DNA of 64,000 nt from Leptothermofonsia sichuanensis E412 (GTDB taxonomy: Bacteria > Cyanobacteriota > Cyanobacteriia > Leptolyngbyales > Leptolyngbyaceae): the NCBI RefSeq assembly GCF_019891175.1, contig NZ_CP072600.1:1674001-1738000 (forward strand), given 5' to 3'. The notes beneath the pieces were generated by a model. The model made no database searches. It saw nothing but the letters and a program-made list of their open reading frames with translations, and was not told the origin of the DNA. The position numbers and the translations under genes were made by a program. Shown here piece by piece: positions 36,236 to 45,418 of the stretch (position 1 is its first letter; each line of letters starts with the position of its first letter).

Positions 36236-37030
36236 TTAGAACATGACATCTATCCCCTCCCGGCTTCTAAGCTCAACTTCCCTTTCAGATATGAACACAG
36301 GATTGCAAAACCTTAATCTGGCTTTATTTTGAAACCAGGCCATCTGGTCATAAATCCCAAATAGAACATATCCTCGTGACTCAAGATATCGAATGAACTC
36401 CTGGATCGGGACATGTTTTTTGTTGTTGTAATTCATGCCCGCTTCAACCTGTATATAGGTTATTTTGTGATCGTCCAGTAGGGATTTCGCTCCCCTGAGC
36501 ACCTCTAAGTCATAACCTTCCGTATCAACTTTCAGAAAATCAATCTGCTTGATGTCATGATTCTGGCAGAAGTCTGAAATAGTGGTGACCTGAATTATCT
36601 CAGTTCTGACGGCTTCAGCCTCACTGAGCGCTATATCTGAATAATTTAACAAAGAGTTTTCGAGTGAGTATTTTTGAAGCGTGATCTCAGTCTGTTTTTC
36701 TTCAGGTCCAAGCGCTAACTGAAAACAGTAAGCATTGTTACATTCTGAGGTGTTTTGCTGTAATTGCTTAAAGGTTTCAAGGACTGGTTCAAAGCAGTAA
36801 ATTTGAGCATTTGGCAAATATTTAGAATAGGCTCTGGCTGATTGCCCAACATTGGCCCCCACGTCAAAAACAATCCTGAGGTCACTGGTTGTTCTAACCC
36901 TGATATCAGAGAGAACATCTAGCCCGTGATGACGATTTATCTGGATGATTCGACAATTCGACAAATCCCTGTAGAATTTCTGAGACTTCTGCAAAGCACT
37001 CGAAATTTTTCTGTGTAATTTACCAAGCAT
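36236..37030 (-). CDS. FkbM-family methyltransferase
   Basis: A 264-residue protein from ATG 37030 (MLGKLHRKISSALQKSQKF); the frame extends to 37174 without conserved sequence. The SAM-binding region reads IVFDVGANVGQSARAYSKYL, then IYCFEPVLETFKQLQQN, IDFLKVDTEGYDLEVLRGA and ITYIQVEAG, the signature of FkbM enzymes. These O-methylate sugars or lipids in surface polysaccharide and secondary metabolism. It is notably richer in A/T than the genes on either side and has no glycan genes next to it, which points to acquisition by transfer. Confidence 0.88.
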   Translation of the reverse strand: MLGKLHRKISSALQKSQKFYRDLSNCRIIQINRHHGLDVLSDIRVRTTSDLRIVFDVGANVGQSARAYSKYLPNAQIYCFEPVLETFKQLQQNTSECNNAYCFQLALGPEEKQTEITLQKYSLENSLLNYSDIALSEAEAVRTEIIQVTTISDFCQNHDIKQIDFLKVDTEGYDLEVLRGAKSLLDDHKITYIQVEAGMNYNNKKHVPIQEFIRYLESRGYVLFGIYDQMAWFQNKARLRFCNPVFISEREVELRSREGIDVMF

Positions 37031-37372
37031 TGAACACGATCCTGATCTGGTGGCAGAAATACTGACAATCTCTGTAAGAACCAGAGCTATAGAACTATCA
37101 ATTACATCTATAGTTCTTATAGTTCTTTTATGAAAATGGTTCCAACTTTTCCAGGTGAATCTTCTGTCTTCCAATCCGTAGTAAAAACCAACAACTGAAA
37201 GCGTAGTACTATGAGCAACTTCAAACGCTGTATAGCTCCATACATCCGCTTTTCACGCTAATCGGTTTCATCCCTATCCTAAACCAGGGCATTCGCTTTA
37301 CCCTCCCTTTTTAATAGATACTGGCTTTCAAGTCAAGTACAATGCACCAGTCAAACACTGGCAAGGAACTGA

Positions 37373-37617
37373 TATATAGCAATCCTATCTGGATTGTGAG
37401 AAAGGATTCTCCAGGAATCTTTTCTCACAATGTGGCTCTGCCACTTATACGGGAGGCGGAGCCTCCAGAATGCATTCCCACGCAGAGCATGGGAACGAGA
37501 ACCACATCCAAACACACCCTGTCGAACCTAAGCAATCGCTCAAAGCTTTTCCAGGTAAAGAATCTAAGCATTTTTCAGAAAAATCATGAATAATGCAGGT
37601 TAGGACTGCTATAGCAG
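37373..37617. repeat. Hairpin repeat, family 3 (copy 1, interrupted) and nested repeats
   Basis: ATAGCAATCCTATCTGGATT opens the element. The hairpin TTGTGAGAAAGGATTC / GAATCTTTTCTCACAA (37394-37430) follows, and the far end GTTAGGACTGCTATAGC is at about 37600-37617. Between them lies other repeat material, including GGAGGCGGAGCCTCC and CATTCCCACGCAGAGCATGG. No gene is supported in 37031-37901. Confidence 0.65.
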
Positions 37618-37761
37618 GGGACAGGGTCAAAAGGAGGGCATGATAAGGGTTTGCGATCACTAACTTGTCCGGACCTGGATAGCCAGGGCTATACCCTTTT
37701 GGATTTTGGATTTGCGATTTTATAGAAATTTGCAATTTGCATTTGAGTGAAGTACATCTTT

Positions 37762-37893
37762 AGGATCGTGGATTCAATAAACCGAAAAACTCAGGGTTTA
37801 CCACAGAGACACAGAGGAATTTCTCTGTGTTCTCGGTGCCTCTGTGGTGAAGTTTCAAGGTGAAGTTTCAGGTTATAAAACCTTCGTTCCTTA
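37762..37893. repeat. Interspersed inverted repeat, family 1 (copy D)
   Basis: AGGATCGTGGATTCAATAAA to CCTTCGTTCCTTA, with inner arms TTACCACAGAGACACAGAGG and CCTCTGTGGTGAAG. A short internal duplication of GGTGAAGTTTCA is specific to this copy. It lies 9 bases before the pheS stop. Confidence 0.75.
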
Positions 37894-37901
37894 GTGCATT
37901 T

Positions 37902-38903
37902 TTAGAACTGGCGCAGGAAGCGCAGGTCGCTGGTGTAAAGGCGGCGAATGTCATCAATCTGGTGTAACACGGCGGCCAGCCGCTCAACACCCATGCCTCC
38001 GGCAAAGCCCGTGTAAATCTCCGGGTCGTAGCCCACTGCTTTCAGCACATTCGGATCAACCATTCCACATCCCATGATTTCTAACCAGCGTCCCTTCCAC
38101 TGCAAGTCAACCTCAGCGGAGGGTTCTGTGAAGGGGAAGAAACTGGGGCGCATCCGAATCGGCACTTCCCCAAACATCTGTTCTAAAAAGACTTTGATGG
38201 TGCCTTTGAGGTCAGTGAAGGTCAATCCTTCATCGATCGCCAGAAATTCAATCTGGTGAAACACCGCTGTATGGCTGGCATCAACCGTATCACGGCGGTA
38301 ACAACGCCCTGGCATGACAATTCTCACTGGCGGCTCATTGGCTTCCATGTAACGGATCTGGACTGAGGAGGTGTGAGTCCGCAGAATATTGCCATCAGGC
38401 AGGTAGAGGGTGTCCTGCATATCCCGTGCCGGATGGTCAGGCAGGAAGTTGAGGGCCTCGAAATTGTAATAGTCCGTCTCCATCTCTGGACCTTCAGCAA
38501 TGGTGTAGCCCAGACCCACGAAGATATCAATTACCCGATCTGTCATGGCGTTCAAGGGATGAATTCGACCCTGGGGACGATAGACTCCAGGCATGGTCAC
38601 ATCCAGGGTTTCTGCCTCCAGCGTTGCCTGGATCCGGGCAGCCTGTAATGCGGTGCGTCGCCGTTCCAGATCACCCTGGATCGCTTCCTTAATTTCGTTT
38701 GCCAGCGAACCAATGCGGGGGCGATCGCCCGCATCCAGCTTACCCATGCCTCCCAGCACCTGTGGGATTGGTCCTTTTTTGCCGAGGTATTTCACCCGCA
38801 GTTGCTCGAGTTGCTCCAGGGTTTCTGTGGCGGCTAACGCCTGCTGCGCTTCCTGACGGATGGCTTCGAGTTGGGCTTCAAGTTCTTGCGGCTGGACGGT
38901 CAT
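37902..38903 (-). CDS. pheS: Phenylalanine-tRNA ligase alpha subunit
   Basis: A 333-residue class II synthetase subunit. The N-terminal coiled coil (about 1-90) binds tRNA-Phe. The catalytic core shows [51 protein letters not shown], motif 2 [22 protein letters not shown], and motif 3 [16 protein letters not shown]. Length is typical. The beta subunit gene is not adjacent, as is common in cyanobacteria. Confidence 0.97.
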   Translation of the reverse strand: MTVQPQELEAQLEAIRQEAQQALAATETLEQLEQLRVKYLGKKGPIPQVLGGMGKLDAGDRPRIGSLANEIKEAIQGDLERRRTALQAARIQATLEAETLDVTMPGVYRPQGRIHPLNAMTDRVIDIFVGLGYTIAEGPEMETDYYNFEALNFLPDHPARDMQDTLYLPDGNILRTHTSSVQIRYMEANEPPVRIVMPGRCYRRDTVDASHTAVFHQIEFLAIDEGLTFTDLKGTIKVFLEQMFGEVPIRMRPSFFPFTEPSAEVDLQWKGRWLEIMGCGMVDPNVLKAVGYDPEIYTGFAGGMGVERLAAVLHQIDDIRRLYTSDLRFLRQF

Positions 38904-38980
38904 AGAAAAATGGGGAAGGAGAATGAGTGAAAAATAGCAAATTTGCCCGGAGCAGACAAAACATCACCATCCTATCAGTT

Positions 38981-39053
38981 TAAAAGCCTATCCGGAGATT
39001 TCTTTAGTCTGGGTTTGGGCTTTGGCCGTTGGGGCTTTTCGGATAGGTTTTAA
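38981..39053. repeat. Interspersed inverted repeat, family 2 (copy 3)
   Basis: TAAAAGCCTATCCGGAGATT at the left and CTTTTCGGATAGGTTTTAA at the right. The middle is GTCTGGGTTTGGGCTTTGGC, the reverse complement of copies 1 and 2. It lies upstream of pheS. Confidence 0.75.
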
Positions 39054-39139
39054 GAGGAGTCGATGGAGTTTGGTATCGGGTGAAGGGGGGGAGTTGAAAG
39101 GTGAGAATTGGAAGATCGTGAATTTAATCAACTTTAATT

Positions 39140-39232
39140 CAATGGCACTGACGTAAGGGTTTAAAGATTCTCCAACTTCTTCGAGAATTTGGAGATCTGA
39201 GCGATCGCATCTGGCCTAATTCCCTGACATTC
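39140..39232. repeat. Interspersed inverted repeat, family 4 (copy 2)
   Basis: ATTCTCCAACTTCTTCGAGA and ATTTGGAGATCTGAGCGATC match the reverse complement of copy 1 at 174-262, with AATGGCACTGA upstream and a diverged end. Confidence 0.6.
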
Positions 39233-39237
39233 ACCTT

Positions 39238-39352
39238 TAATTAACTGAAAAACTGAAGACTCTACCACAGAGACACAGAGAACACAGAGCTATTGCTGAG
39301 GTGCCCTCTGGGACTCTGTAGTGAAGGTTCAGGGTATAAAACCCTCACTCCT
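39238..39352. repeat. Interspersed inverted repeat, family 1 (copy E)
   Basis: AATTAACTGAAAAACTGAAG, then CTACCACAGAGACACAGAGA, and the end TATAAAACCCTCACTCCTTA. It lacks the first GGATCATGG end. It lies 32 bases before the pepA stop. Confidence 0.7.
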
Positions 39353-39383
39353 TAACGCTCAACGCTTGGCCCTCAACTCAAAA

Positions 39384-40859
39384 CTACCCACCGAGCACCC
39401 AACTGACCAGGAGGCGAACGCCGTATCCTGTGGCTCCGGCGCTGTTGTAGCCATTGTCCTTATCTACCCAGACGGGGCCAGCAATGTCAAGGTGTGCCCA
39501 GGGCGTTTCTTTGACAAACTGCTTCAGGAAGAGAGCCGCCGTGATAGAGCCACCGGGACGGGGACCCGTATTTTTCATATCGGCAACGAGGGACTTCATG
39601 CCGTCGAAGTACTTTTCTTCCATAGGCATTTGCCACACTTTTTCACCCGACAGTTCTGATGCCTGAAGCAACTCGTGGGCGATCGCGTCATCTGGACTCC
39701 ACAATCCAGCAATGTCATCCCCCAGCGCAACCACACAGGCTCCGGTCAGGGTTGCCAGGTCAATCATGGCATCAAGCCCCAGTTTTTCAGCAAAGACCAG
39801 CGCATCTGCCAAAGTCAGGCGACCTTCCGCATCGGTGTTGTTAATCTCAATGGTTTTGCCATTTGAGGCAGTCAGAATATCCCCAGGATGCAGGGCATGA
39901 CCGCTGATCATATTTTCAGTGGCAGCACTGATGAAATGAACTTCGACATCTGGTTTGAGCTGGGCGATCGCCTTGGCGGCTCCCAGAGTGGCGGCAGCCC
40001 CCCCCATGTCCGTTTTCATCATCTCAATCCCGCTGCCTGCCCCTTTGATGTTGAGGCCGCCGGAGTCGAAGGTGAGACCCTTACCAATAATTGCCAGCTT
40101 GCGGCGGGGAGTACCATCTGGTTTGTAGGTCAGATGGATGAACTTGGGCGGCAGGTCAGATGCCTGGGCAACTCCCAGGAAAGCCCCCATCCCCAGCTTT
40201 TCACAATCTTCCCGCTCCAGAATTTCCAACCCCAGACCGTATTCCCTGGCAATCGACTCTGCCGTTTCTGCCAGCGTGATGGGGGTGACAATGTTAGCAG
40301 GTGCCGCCACCAGTTCCCGCGCCAGGATCACTCCGGAGCAAATCTGGCGTGCCCGAACAATCGCCGCTTCCTGCCCGGCAAACCCCAGTAACTCTACCTG
40401 CTCAATTGGATTTCCTTTCTCCTCAGGATCAGACTTGAAGCGATTGTCCTGATAGAGAGCAAGTTCTGCTCCTTCTACGATCGCCTGAGCTGTCGTGGCA
40501 GGTTCCCCATTCCACACTGGCAGGGAAATCCCCAGGGTTTTGCACTTCTCTTTCCGGGCTAAACGGGCAACAGCCGCCGCCGCCCGACGGATACCATCCA
40601 GTTTAAGCTTGTCCGGTTTCCCCAACCCTACCAGGAGCACCTTCCGAATCGGGCTACCGCTACCTACCCGTGCAGCAGTTGTACTCCCCTCTTTTCCTTT
40701 GAACTCGGCTTCAGCAATGAGTTCCTTTAAGGTGCCAGACAATCTTTCATCCAGTGCTGCCAGGTCGCCAGTTAACTCTACAGCATCTTCAAACAAGCCG
40801 ATCGCCAGCCCATCACCAGCCCATTCCAGAACCGAAGCGGCTGTAACTCGAAACTCCAT
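39384..40859 (-). CDS. pepA: Leucyl aminopeptidase (M17, cytosol aminopeptidase)
   Basis: A 491-residue metallopeptidase that releases N-terminal residues and is hexameric. The C-terminal catalytic domain has the two-metal motifs [33 protein letters not shown] and [14 protein letters not shown], with Arg in the last as the bicarbonate-site residue. The N-terminal macro-like domain covers about 1-170 and contains [21 protein letters not shown]. In E. coli PepA also binds DNA for Xer recombination; whether this one does is unknown. Confidence 0.96.
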   Translation of the reverse strand: MEFRVTAASVLEWAGDGLAIGLFEDAVELTGDLAALDERLSGTLKELIAEAEFKGKEGSTTAARVGSGSPIRKVLLVGLGKPDKLKLDGIRRAAAAVARLARKEKCKTLGISLPVWNGEPATTAQAIVEGAELALYQDNRFKSDPEEKGNPIEQVELLGFAGQEAAIVRARQICSGVILARELVAAPANIVTPITLAETAESIAREYGLGLEILEREDCEKLGMGAFLGVAQASDLPPKFIHLTYKPDGTPRRKLAIIGKGLTFDSGGLNIKGAGSGIEMMKTDMGGAAATLGAAKAIAQLKPDVEVHFISAATENMISGHALHPGDILTASNGKTIEINNTDAEGRLTLADALVFAEKLGLDAMIDLATLTGACVVALGDDIAGLWSPDDAIAHELLQASELSGEKVWQMPMEEKYFDGMKSLVADMKNTGPRPGGSITAALFLKQFVKETPWAHLDIAGPVWVDKDNGYNSAGATGYGVRLLVSWVLGG

Positions 40860-41040
40860 GCACGATTTCCTTTTCCTCTACTCCTCTCTAGTATCGATCA
40901 AACTGAGGAGGATGAGGGGAAAGCGTTCTGTTGGGATGAGTTGCTGCCAGGGAAGCAACCAGGCGAATGCGGACACCCTGCCTGTGCAAGCCTGCCCGCA
41001 TTGACCTGAAGAATCTCCATCCGGGGGGACAACAATGCCT

Positions 41041-41265
41041 TCAACTGCCAATTCCAAGTTGCTTTTTGCTCCGTTTCAGCGTTTTCCAGAGTTCTTTAAT
41101 TTTCAGGTAAGATTCCTCTGGAGAAAGTTTACCGTTGGTTTCAAGACAACAGATGTAGTTGACCTGCTGGGAAAATTCTTGCAGATTTGCGTTAAAAACC
41201 AGGTTTTCCGGTTTGACTTCTCCCCGATAGCGGGACTTGGGAAACAAAAAATCAGAACGATTCAT
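41041..41265 (-). CDS. Small conserved cyanobacterial protein (DUF7219-like)
   Basis: A 74-residue soluble protein starting at ATG 41265, preceded by the strong ribosome site GGGGGAG. A 36-codon upstream extension is not needed. It reads MNRSDFLFPKSRYRGEVKPE, then QEFSQQVNYICCLETNGKLSPEESYLKIKELWKTLKRS. I recall this compact helical pattern as a small conserved cyanobacterial family (DUF7219); function unknown. Imperfect stems lie between it and pepA but there is no clear T-run terminator. Confidence 0.65.
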   Translation of the reverse strand: MNRSDFLFPKSRYRGEVKPENLVFNANLQEFSQQVNYICCLETNGKLSPEESYLKIKELWKTLKRSKKQLGIGS

Positions 41266-41675
41266 TTTAACTCCCCCTTGTTTAGAGTAGTGATTAGAGA
41301 GTAATGGTCTGAGGGATTGACCTCCTACCGACACAACACGCTCATTCATAGCCGTTTTCATCAAGTGCAGCACTGTTCAAACCAGGACATAAAAGATTTG
41401 AACGATCCAAAGGGATACCCCGTTTAGACAGGAACCACTAATTGTAGTTTAACCAGATCTTAACCTTAAGCTTACCAATCTTAACCTGGGCTAACATTGT
41501 TTGCCCAGTCAGGTTTATCTGCCTCGAATTGCCGGTCTGGCCCGGTTTTGAGTTGCTGACTTGCCATCCCAACTACTGGCAAGTCATTTCAATTACCATT
41601 TTGAAAGATTACATGTTTGAAATCGGGGCATTCATAGCCTGATGTTCTGTACATAAAATCCCGCTGTTTTCTCCT

Positions 41676-42041
41676 ATGCAAATTACTGGCTGCCTCCATG
41701 CGGCGATTCTCGTTTCTGACCTGGAACAGGCAGAACACTTCTATGGAACGATTCTGGGTCTACCCAAAGTAGACCGGGCGCTTAAGTTTCCGGGAGCCTG
41801 GTATGAGATAAAGGGTTTCCAGATTCATCTGATTGTGGCGGCAGCCGGGGCAGGAACCCTGCAAAACCCGGAGAAATGGGGCCGCAACCGGCATATTGCG
41901 TTTTCGGTGACCCATTTAGCTGCCATGAAGGAACATCTTCTGGCCCATGGCTGTCCAATTCAAATGAGCGCTTCTGGTCGAGCAGCCCTGTTCACCCAGG
42001 ACCCGGATGGCAACGTGATTGAGTTGAATGAAGCCTCCTAG
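41676..42041 (+). CDS. VOC-family (glyoxalase/dioxygenase fold) protein
   Basis: A 121-residue single VOC module. It begins ITGCLHAAILVSDLEQAEHFYGTILGLPKVDRAL, giving the first His of the metal site. WYEIKGFQIHLIVAA follows with a second His, HIAFSVTHLAAMKEHL with a third, and it ends FTQDPDGNVIELNEA with the final Glu. A metal site of the H-H-E type is therefore intact. The substrate cannot be told. Upstream at about 41562-41587 there is a GACTTGCC / GGCAAGTC inverted repeat, and the 410-base gap 41266-41675 shows no other gene. Confidence 0.85.
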   Translation: MQITGCLHAAILVSDLEQAEHFYGTILGLPKVDRALKFPGAWYEIKGFQIHLIVAAAGAGTLQNPEKWGRNRHIAFSVTHLAAMKEHLLAHGCPIQMSASGRAALFTQDPDGNVIELNEAS

Positions 42042-42150
42042 TGGTCAGATACGTCATCCCTGCTGCCGGTTCTGGAGCGATCGCAGAGTCAGTGGTTCCT
42101 GAAGATCGAATTGAATTCATCAATGAGCAGAACTTCTGGAGGAAATAAAG

Positions 42151-42720
42151 ATGCAGCGCCCGGCTCTGTTCGTGACTTTGATTGCTTTCACAATGGCGGG
42201 CTGTCAGGCAACCGTCACCACTCGTTACCAATCCAAATTGATGGGAAACCCCCTAGCAGCAGATAACCCAGCCAGCCAACCTCAGCGGGTAGAAAGCCGT
42301 GCTCCCCTCAATCAAACCCCTGGCTCAACCCAGTCAACAACCAATCGTCTGCCAACCCGGCGGGTTCAGCCAGCAGCAAGAGTGCTGGTTTGTGCTGTAA
42401 CCACCACAGATGCCTTGAACAAAGACCGTTCCAGGAAGCCAGAACACTGCCGAATTTTTGAGGTGAAGACGGTGGCTCAGGCAATTAACTTTAAGTGCGA
42501 TCGCGTCTATGCTGTCAGCAGCCTATTCAAAGACGGTAACTATTCCTGTGAAGTGAGCTATCTGAAGTGTTTACCAGGAACCTCCTGCGAGTTTACTGAA
42601 TTTCCATGCAATAATGCGGTCAATGGAACTGATGATAATTGTAATGGAGTGAAGCGGATTGCGCTTGTAGAAACAATTTCCAGGGACCGTTCTGTTAATG
42701 TTGAGCGTTCTGTCCAATGA
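42151..42720 (+). CDS. Cysteine-rich lipoprotein of unknown function
   Basis: A 189-residue protein with a lipoprotein signal: MQRPALFVTLIAFTMAGC places the lipidated Cys at residue 18. A disordered Pro/Gln/Thr/Ser/Arg linker runs to about residue 75. The C-terminal domain holds several cysteines (LVCAVTTTDA, EHCRIFEV, FKCDRVY, YSCEVSYLKCLPGTSCEF, FPCNNAV, DNCNG), which suggests disulphides. A GGAGG ribosome site precedes the ATG. No family is recognised. Confidence 0.65.
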   Translation: MQRPALFVTLIAFTMAGCQATVTTRYQSKLMGNPLAADNPASQPQRVESRAPLNQTPGSTQSTTNRLPTRRVQPAARVLVCAVTTTDALNKDRSRKPEHCRIFEVKTVAQAINFKCDRVYAVSSLFKDGNYSCEVSYLKCLPGTSCEFTEFPCNNAVNGTDDNCNGVKRIALVETISRDRSVNVERSVQ

Positions 42721-42786
42721 CCATTCTGGTTCGGGTACTCCCTGGTTTTGCAGGATGTTTGCTATGGAAATCTTGATCGCGGTTCA

Positions 42787-44142
42787 GTGAAAGTTATTGC
42801 CTACCTCTACAGCAACCCGCTTCTGGAAACGGCTCCTGATCTTTCTGGTTGGGGCTGGCAGGTAGATGAGGTCTATCGGGATCAGGCTGTAGAAATAGCG
42901 ACGCACTCCGACAACCGTAAAGGCAGAAAAGCATCTGCCCGTCCCCAGTGGCGACAGCTATTGCAGGACTGTCAGAATCAACCAGCCGATTACCTGCTGG
43001 TGCAGCGGCTGGATCACCTGGGTGATTCGGTCGAAGAAGTGGGCGATCGCCTGGCCGAACTCGAAGCTCTCAATATCCGCCTCATCCTGCTCGAATCCAC
43101 CCCAGACCCGCCCCCTACCGCCCTGCAAACCACCGACCTGCAGGCAGACTTGCTGAAACTTCTGCAACAGCTTCAGCAGGAACAACACAGTCGCCGCATT
43201 CGTCAGGGCCATGCCCGCAACCGGATCAAGGCCTTACCGCCACCGGGAAAAGCTCCCTATGGTTATCGACGCAGCAAAACCCGTTATATTGTTGATCGCA
43301 CCACTGCTCCGGTTGTCAAGGATTTTTTTGAACAGTTTCTGCTTTACGGGTCCCTGAGTGGGGCTGTCCGGTACCTGGCCAAACGCTATAGTAAGAAAAT
43401 CTCAGTCTCAACCGGGCACCGATGGCTGACAAACCCGGTCTACCGGGGCGATCTGGAATATCATAATGGTGAAATTGTCCCCAACACCCATGAAGCAATT
43501 ATTTCGCGGGACGAAGCTGCTCAGGTCGATCGCCTCCTGCGCCGTAACCGCCGGCTGCCCCCCCGCACCGCCAGTGCGCCCCGCTCGCTGGCTGGACTGG
43601 TCACCTGTGGCGAGTGCCAGTCGCCCATGACCGTCACCCGTGTCACCACCCCCCGCAAACACCAGGAGTATCTTTACCTGCGCCCCACGGGATGTACCCG
43701 CCAGCCCAGATGCAAACTCATGCCCTATGAGCAGGTGTTGCAGCAGACCATCGAACGCATTTGCGAAGACCTGCCCCGTGCTGTGTCGGGTGCTCCCCTG
43801 CCTGATATGGATCGGATCAAACAGGGGATTGAAGGGGCGATCGCGGCCAGGCAGGCACTTCTGGACCAGCTTCCACCCCTCATTGCCAGTGGTGTTTTAG
43901 ACCCGGAAACCGCCGACTTGAGGACCTATAAACTTCGTACCGAAATGGCTGAACTGCAAACACAGGTTTCCCAGTTACCCCCCGTCAACCTGAAGGCGAT
44001 CGCCCAGGCAGTCTCCATTCCCCAGTTCTGGCTCGATCTCTCCGAATCTGAACGCCGCTTCTACTTCCGCGAATTCATCCGGCAAATTGAAATCGTCAGA
44101 CAGGAAGCAGACTGGCAACTAAGACTGGGGTTTATTTTTTAG
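42787..44142 (+). CDS. XisF-like large serine recombinase
   Basis: A 451-residue protein. I choose GTG 42787 (VKVIAYLYSNPLLE) because XisF-type proteins begin there; the frame extends to a TTG at 42748. The N-terminal resolvase domain (1-135) has a Ser in YLYSNP in the catalytic position and a later VQRLDHLGDS. The recombinase domain covers 160-260 (PPPGKAPYGYRRSKTRYIVD, TAPVVKDFFEQFLLYGSLSGAVRYLA, RWLTNPVYRGD), and a zinc-ribbon-like CGECQSPM ... CTRQPRC follows. XisF excises the fdxN element in Anabaena. No att sites or element are evident here, and copies seem widely conserved. Confidence 0.85.
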   Translation: MKVIAYLYSNPLLETAPDLSGWGWQVDEVYRDQAVEIATHSDNRKGRKASARPQWRQLLQDCQNQPADYLLVQRLDHLGDSVEEVGDRLAELEALNIRLILLESTPDPPPTALQTTDLQADLLKLLQQLQQEQHSRRIRQGHARNRIKALPPPGKAPYGYRRSKTRYIVDRTTAPVVKDFFEQFLLYGSLSGAVRYLAKRYSKKISVSTGHRWLTNPVYRGDLEYHNGEIVPNTHEAIISRDEAAQVDRLLRRNRRLPPRTASAPRSLAGLVTCGECQSPMTVTRVTTPRKHQEYLYLRPTGCTRQPRCKLMPYEQVLQQTIERICEDLPRAVSGAPLPDMDRIKQGIEGAIAARQALLDQLPPLIASGVLDPETADLRTYKLRTEMAELQTQVSQLPPVNLKAIAQAVSIPQFWLDLSESERRFYFREFIRQIEIVRQEADWQLRLGFIF

Positions 44143-44240
44143 GTAATCAAGGGACCGGGGCGTTACCTCACATACTGTTGCAACTGGGTACTCCTGGCGT
44201 AAGTGCATTACCGCCTCCCGTTTTTGTCCGGGTTCAAGTA
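44143..44240 (-). mobile_element. Possible scrap of an IS3-type transposase gene
   Basis: On the minus strand about 30 codons (44240 down to about 44155) read LEPGQKREAVMHLRQEYPVATVCEV. This resembles the helix-turn-helix start of IS3-family OrfB proteins (xKRxAVxxLxxxYPVxxxCxVL). The similarity stops at about 44155 and nothing downstream continues the transposase. It lies immediately behind the recombinase gene. The likeness is short, so the call is tentative. Confidence 0.35.
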
Positions 44241-44361
44241 GATTGAAGGCTCTGCGCCCTGGAGCTTCCACAAGCCAAAATCCAAAATGGTGCAACAACT
44301 TTCCTGATAGGACGGATGGATTGGTGTGAAGAGTCTTTGCAGACGTTTGTCCTGATTGATA

Positions 44362-45288
44362 ATGACTGACCCGCTCACTCTTGTTACTGTTGCCCTGACG
44401 CACAATTCGTTCAAGCCACCTCCTCTGTTTTTAACGCCGCCATTCAATGCTTGTAAATCAGGACTTTCAGGACTACAGCCGATGCAACTGACGGCTCATC
44501 AGGCAGGAACAACCATTCAGCCGGAGTCTGGGACGAAGCAAATTGAATTTTCTCACCCACCGATGCAACTGCCTCGTTCCAATCGTCAGTTGTATCGCCA
44601 GCGGTTTGAGGCGTTGAAGAGGGGACAGCTCTATACCCGTCTGCCGCCTGGCAGTTTTCGAGCCGCCTGGGCAAAAGCAACCCAGCAGCCAACCTACCAG
44701 CAGTGGCGAGAGCTACTGGCACGAGAAGCTGCGGCAGTGGCAAAAGGACAGGGCAACAATCGCTTGAGTGTCATTCTGGGAGACTCGCTCAGCCTCTGGT
44801 TTCCCAGCGATCGCCTGCCCCAAAACCAGTTCTGGCTTAATCAGTCCCTTTCCGGCGACACCACCACCGGCATCCTGCACCGCCTTTCAGCCTTTGCCAA
44901 AACCCGCCCCACAGTCATTTATGTGATGGCAGGAATCAACGATCTCAAACGAGGTACCAGCAATGCTCAAATTCTGAAGAACCTGAGTCAAATTATTGCT
45001 CGTCTCCAGCAGACTCACCCGCAAGCACAAATTGTGTTGCAATCCATTTTGCCTACTCGCTCTGCCAGGTTCTCCAATGCACGGATCGTCCAACTCAATC
45101 ACCAACTGAAGGATCTGGCTTTTCAGAACCATGCTTTTTATCTGGACCTGTATTCTCAAATGACAGACGACGACGGCAATCTGCATCCTGACCTGACTAC
45201 GGATGGAGTTCACCTGAACGCCAGAGGATATGAAACCTGGCAGATGGCCCTGAGCCAGGCCGATGGGTGGATGGCAATGGGGAGGTAG
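44362..45288 (+). CDS. SGNH/GDSL-type hydrolase
   Basis: About 308 residues from ATG 44362 (a TTG lies two codons upstream). The first 130 residues are variable. The hydrolase domain begins SVILGDSLSLWFPSD, whose GDSL-like block gives the catalytic Ser. Block II is LNQSLSGDTTTGILHRL with the Gly oxyanion residue, block III VIYVMAGINDLKRG with the Asn, and block V TTDGVHLNARGYETW with the Asp and His. It probably deacylates a lipid or glycan. There is no clear export signal. Confidence 0.85.
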   Translation: MTDPLTLVTVALTHNSFKPPPLFLTPPFNACKSGLSGLQPMQLTAHQAGTTIQPESGTKQIEFSHPPMQLPRSNRQLYRQRFEALKRGQLYTRLPPGSFRAAWAKATQQPTYQQWRELLAREAAAVAKGQGNNRLSVILGDSLSLWFPSDRLPQNQFWLNQSLSGDTTTGILHRLSAFAKTRPTVIYVMAGINDLKRGTSNAQILKNLSQIIARLQQTHPQAQIVLQSILPTRSARFSNARIVQLNHQLKDLAFQNHAFYLDLYSQMTDDDGNLHPDLTTDGVHLNARGYETWQMALSQADGWMAMGR

Positions 45289-45418
45289 GGAACAGGGAGG
45301 AAAGCATCGAACCACTACCCCTGACCCTTACCAGCGATAGAATGAAGAAAACTGGTTGCTCCGTCTAAAGCGACCGTCTGGCGTGATTCTCTGCGCACAC
45401 CCTCTGTACTCTCTGCCC

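Noticed and set aside
40930-40990. Paired stems between the DUF7219-like gene and pepA (AATGCGG / CCGCATT and GTTGCT / AGCAAC)
   Set aside because: They lack a T run and show no match to a riboswitch or tRNA that I know, so neither is claimed.
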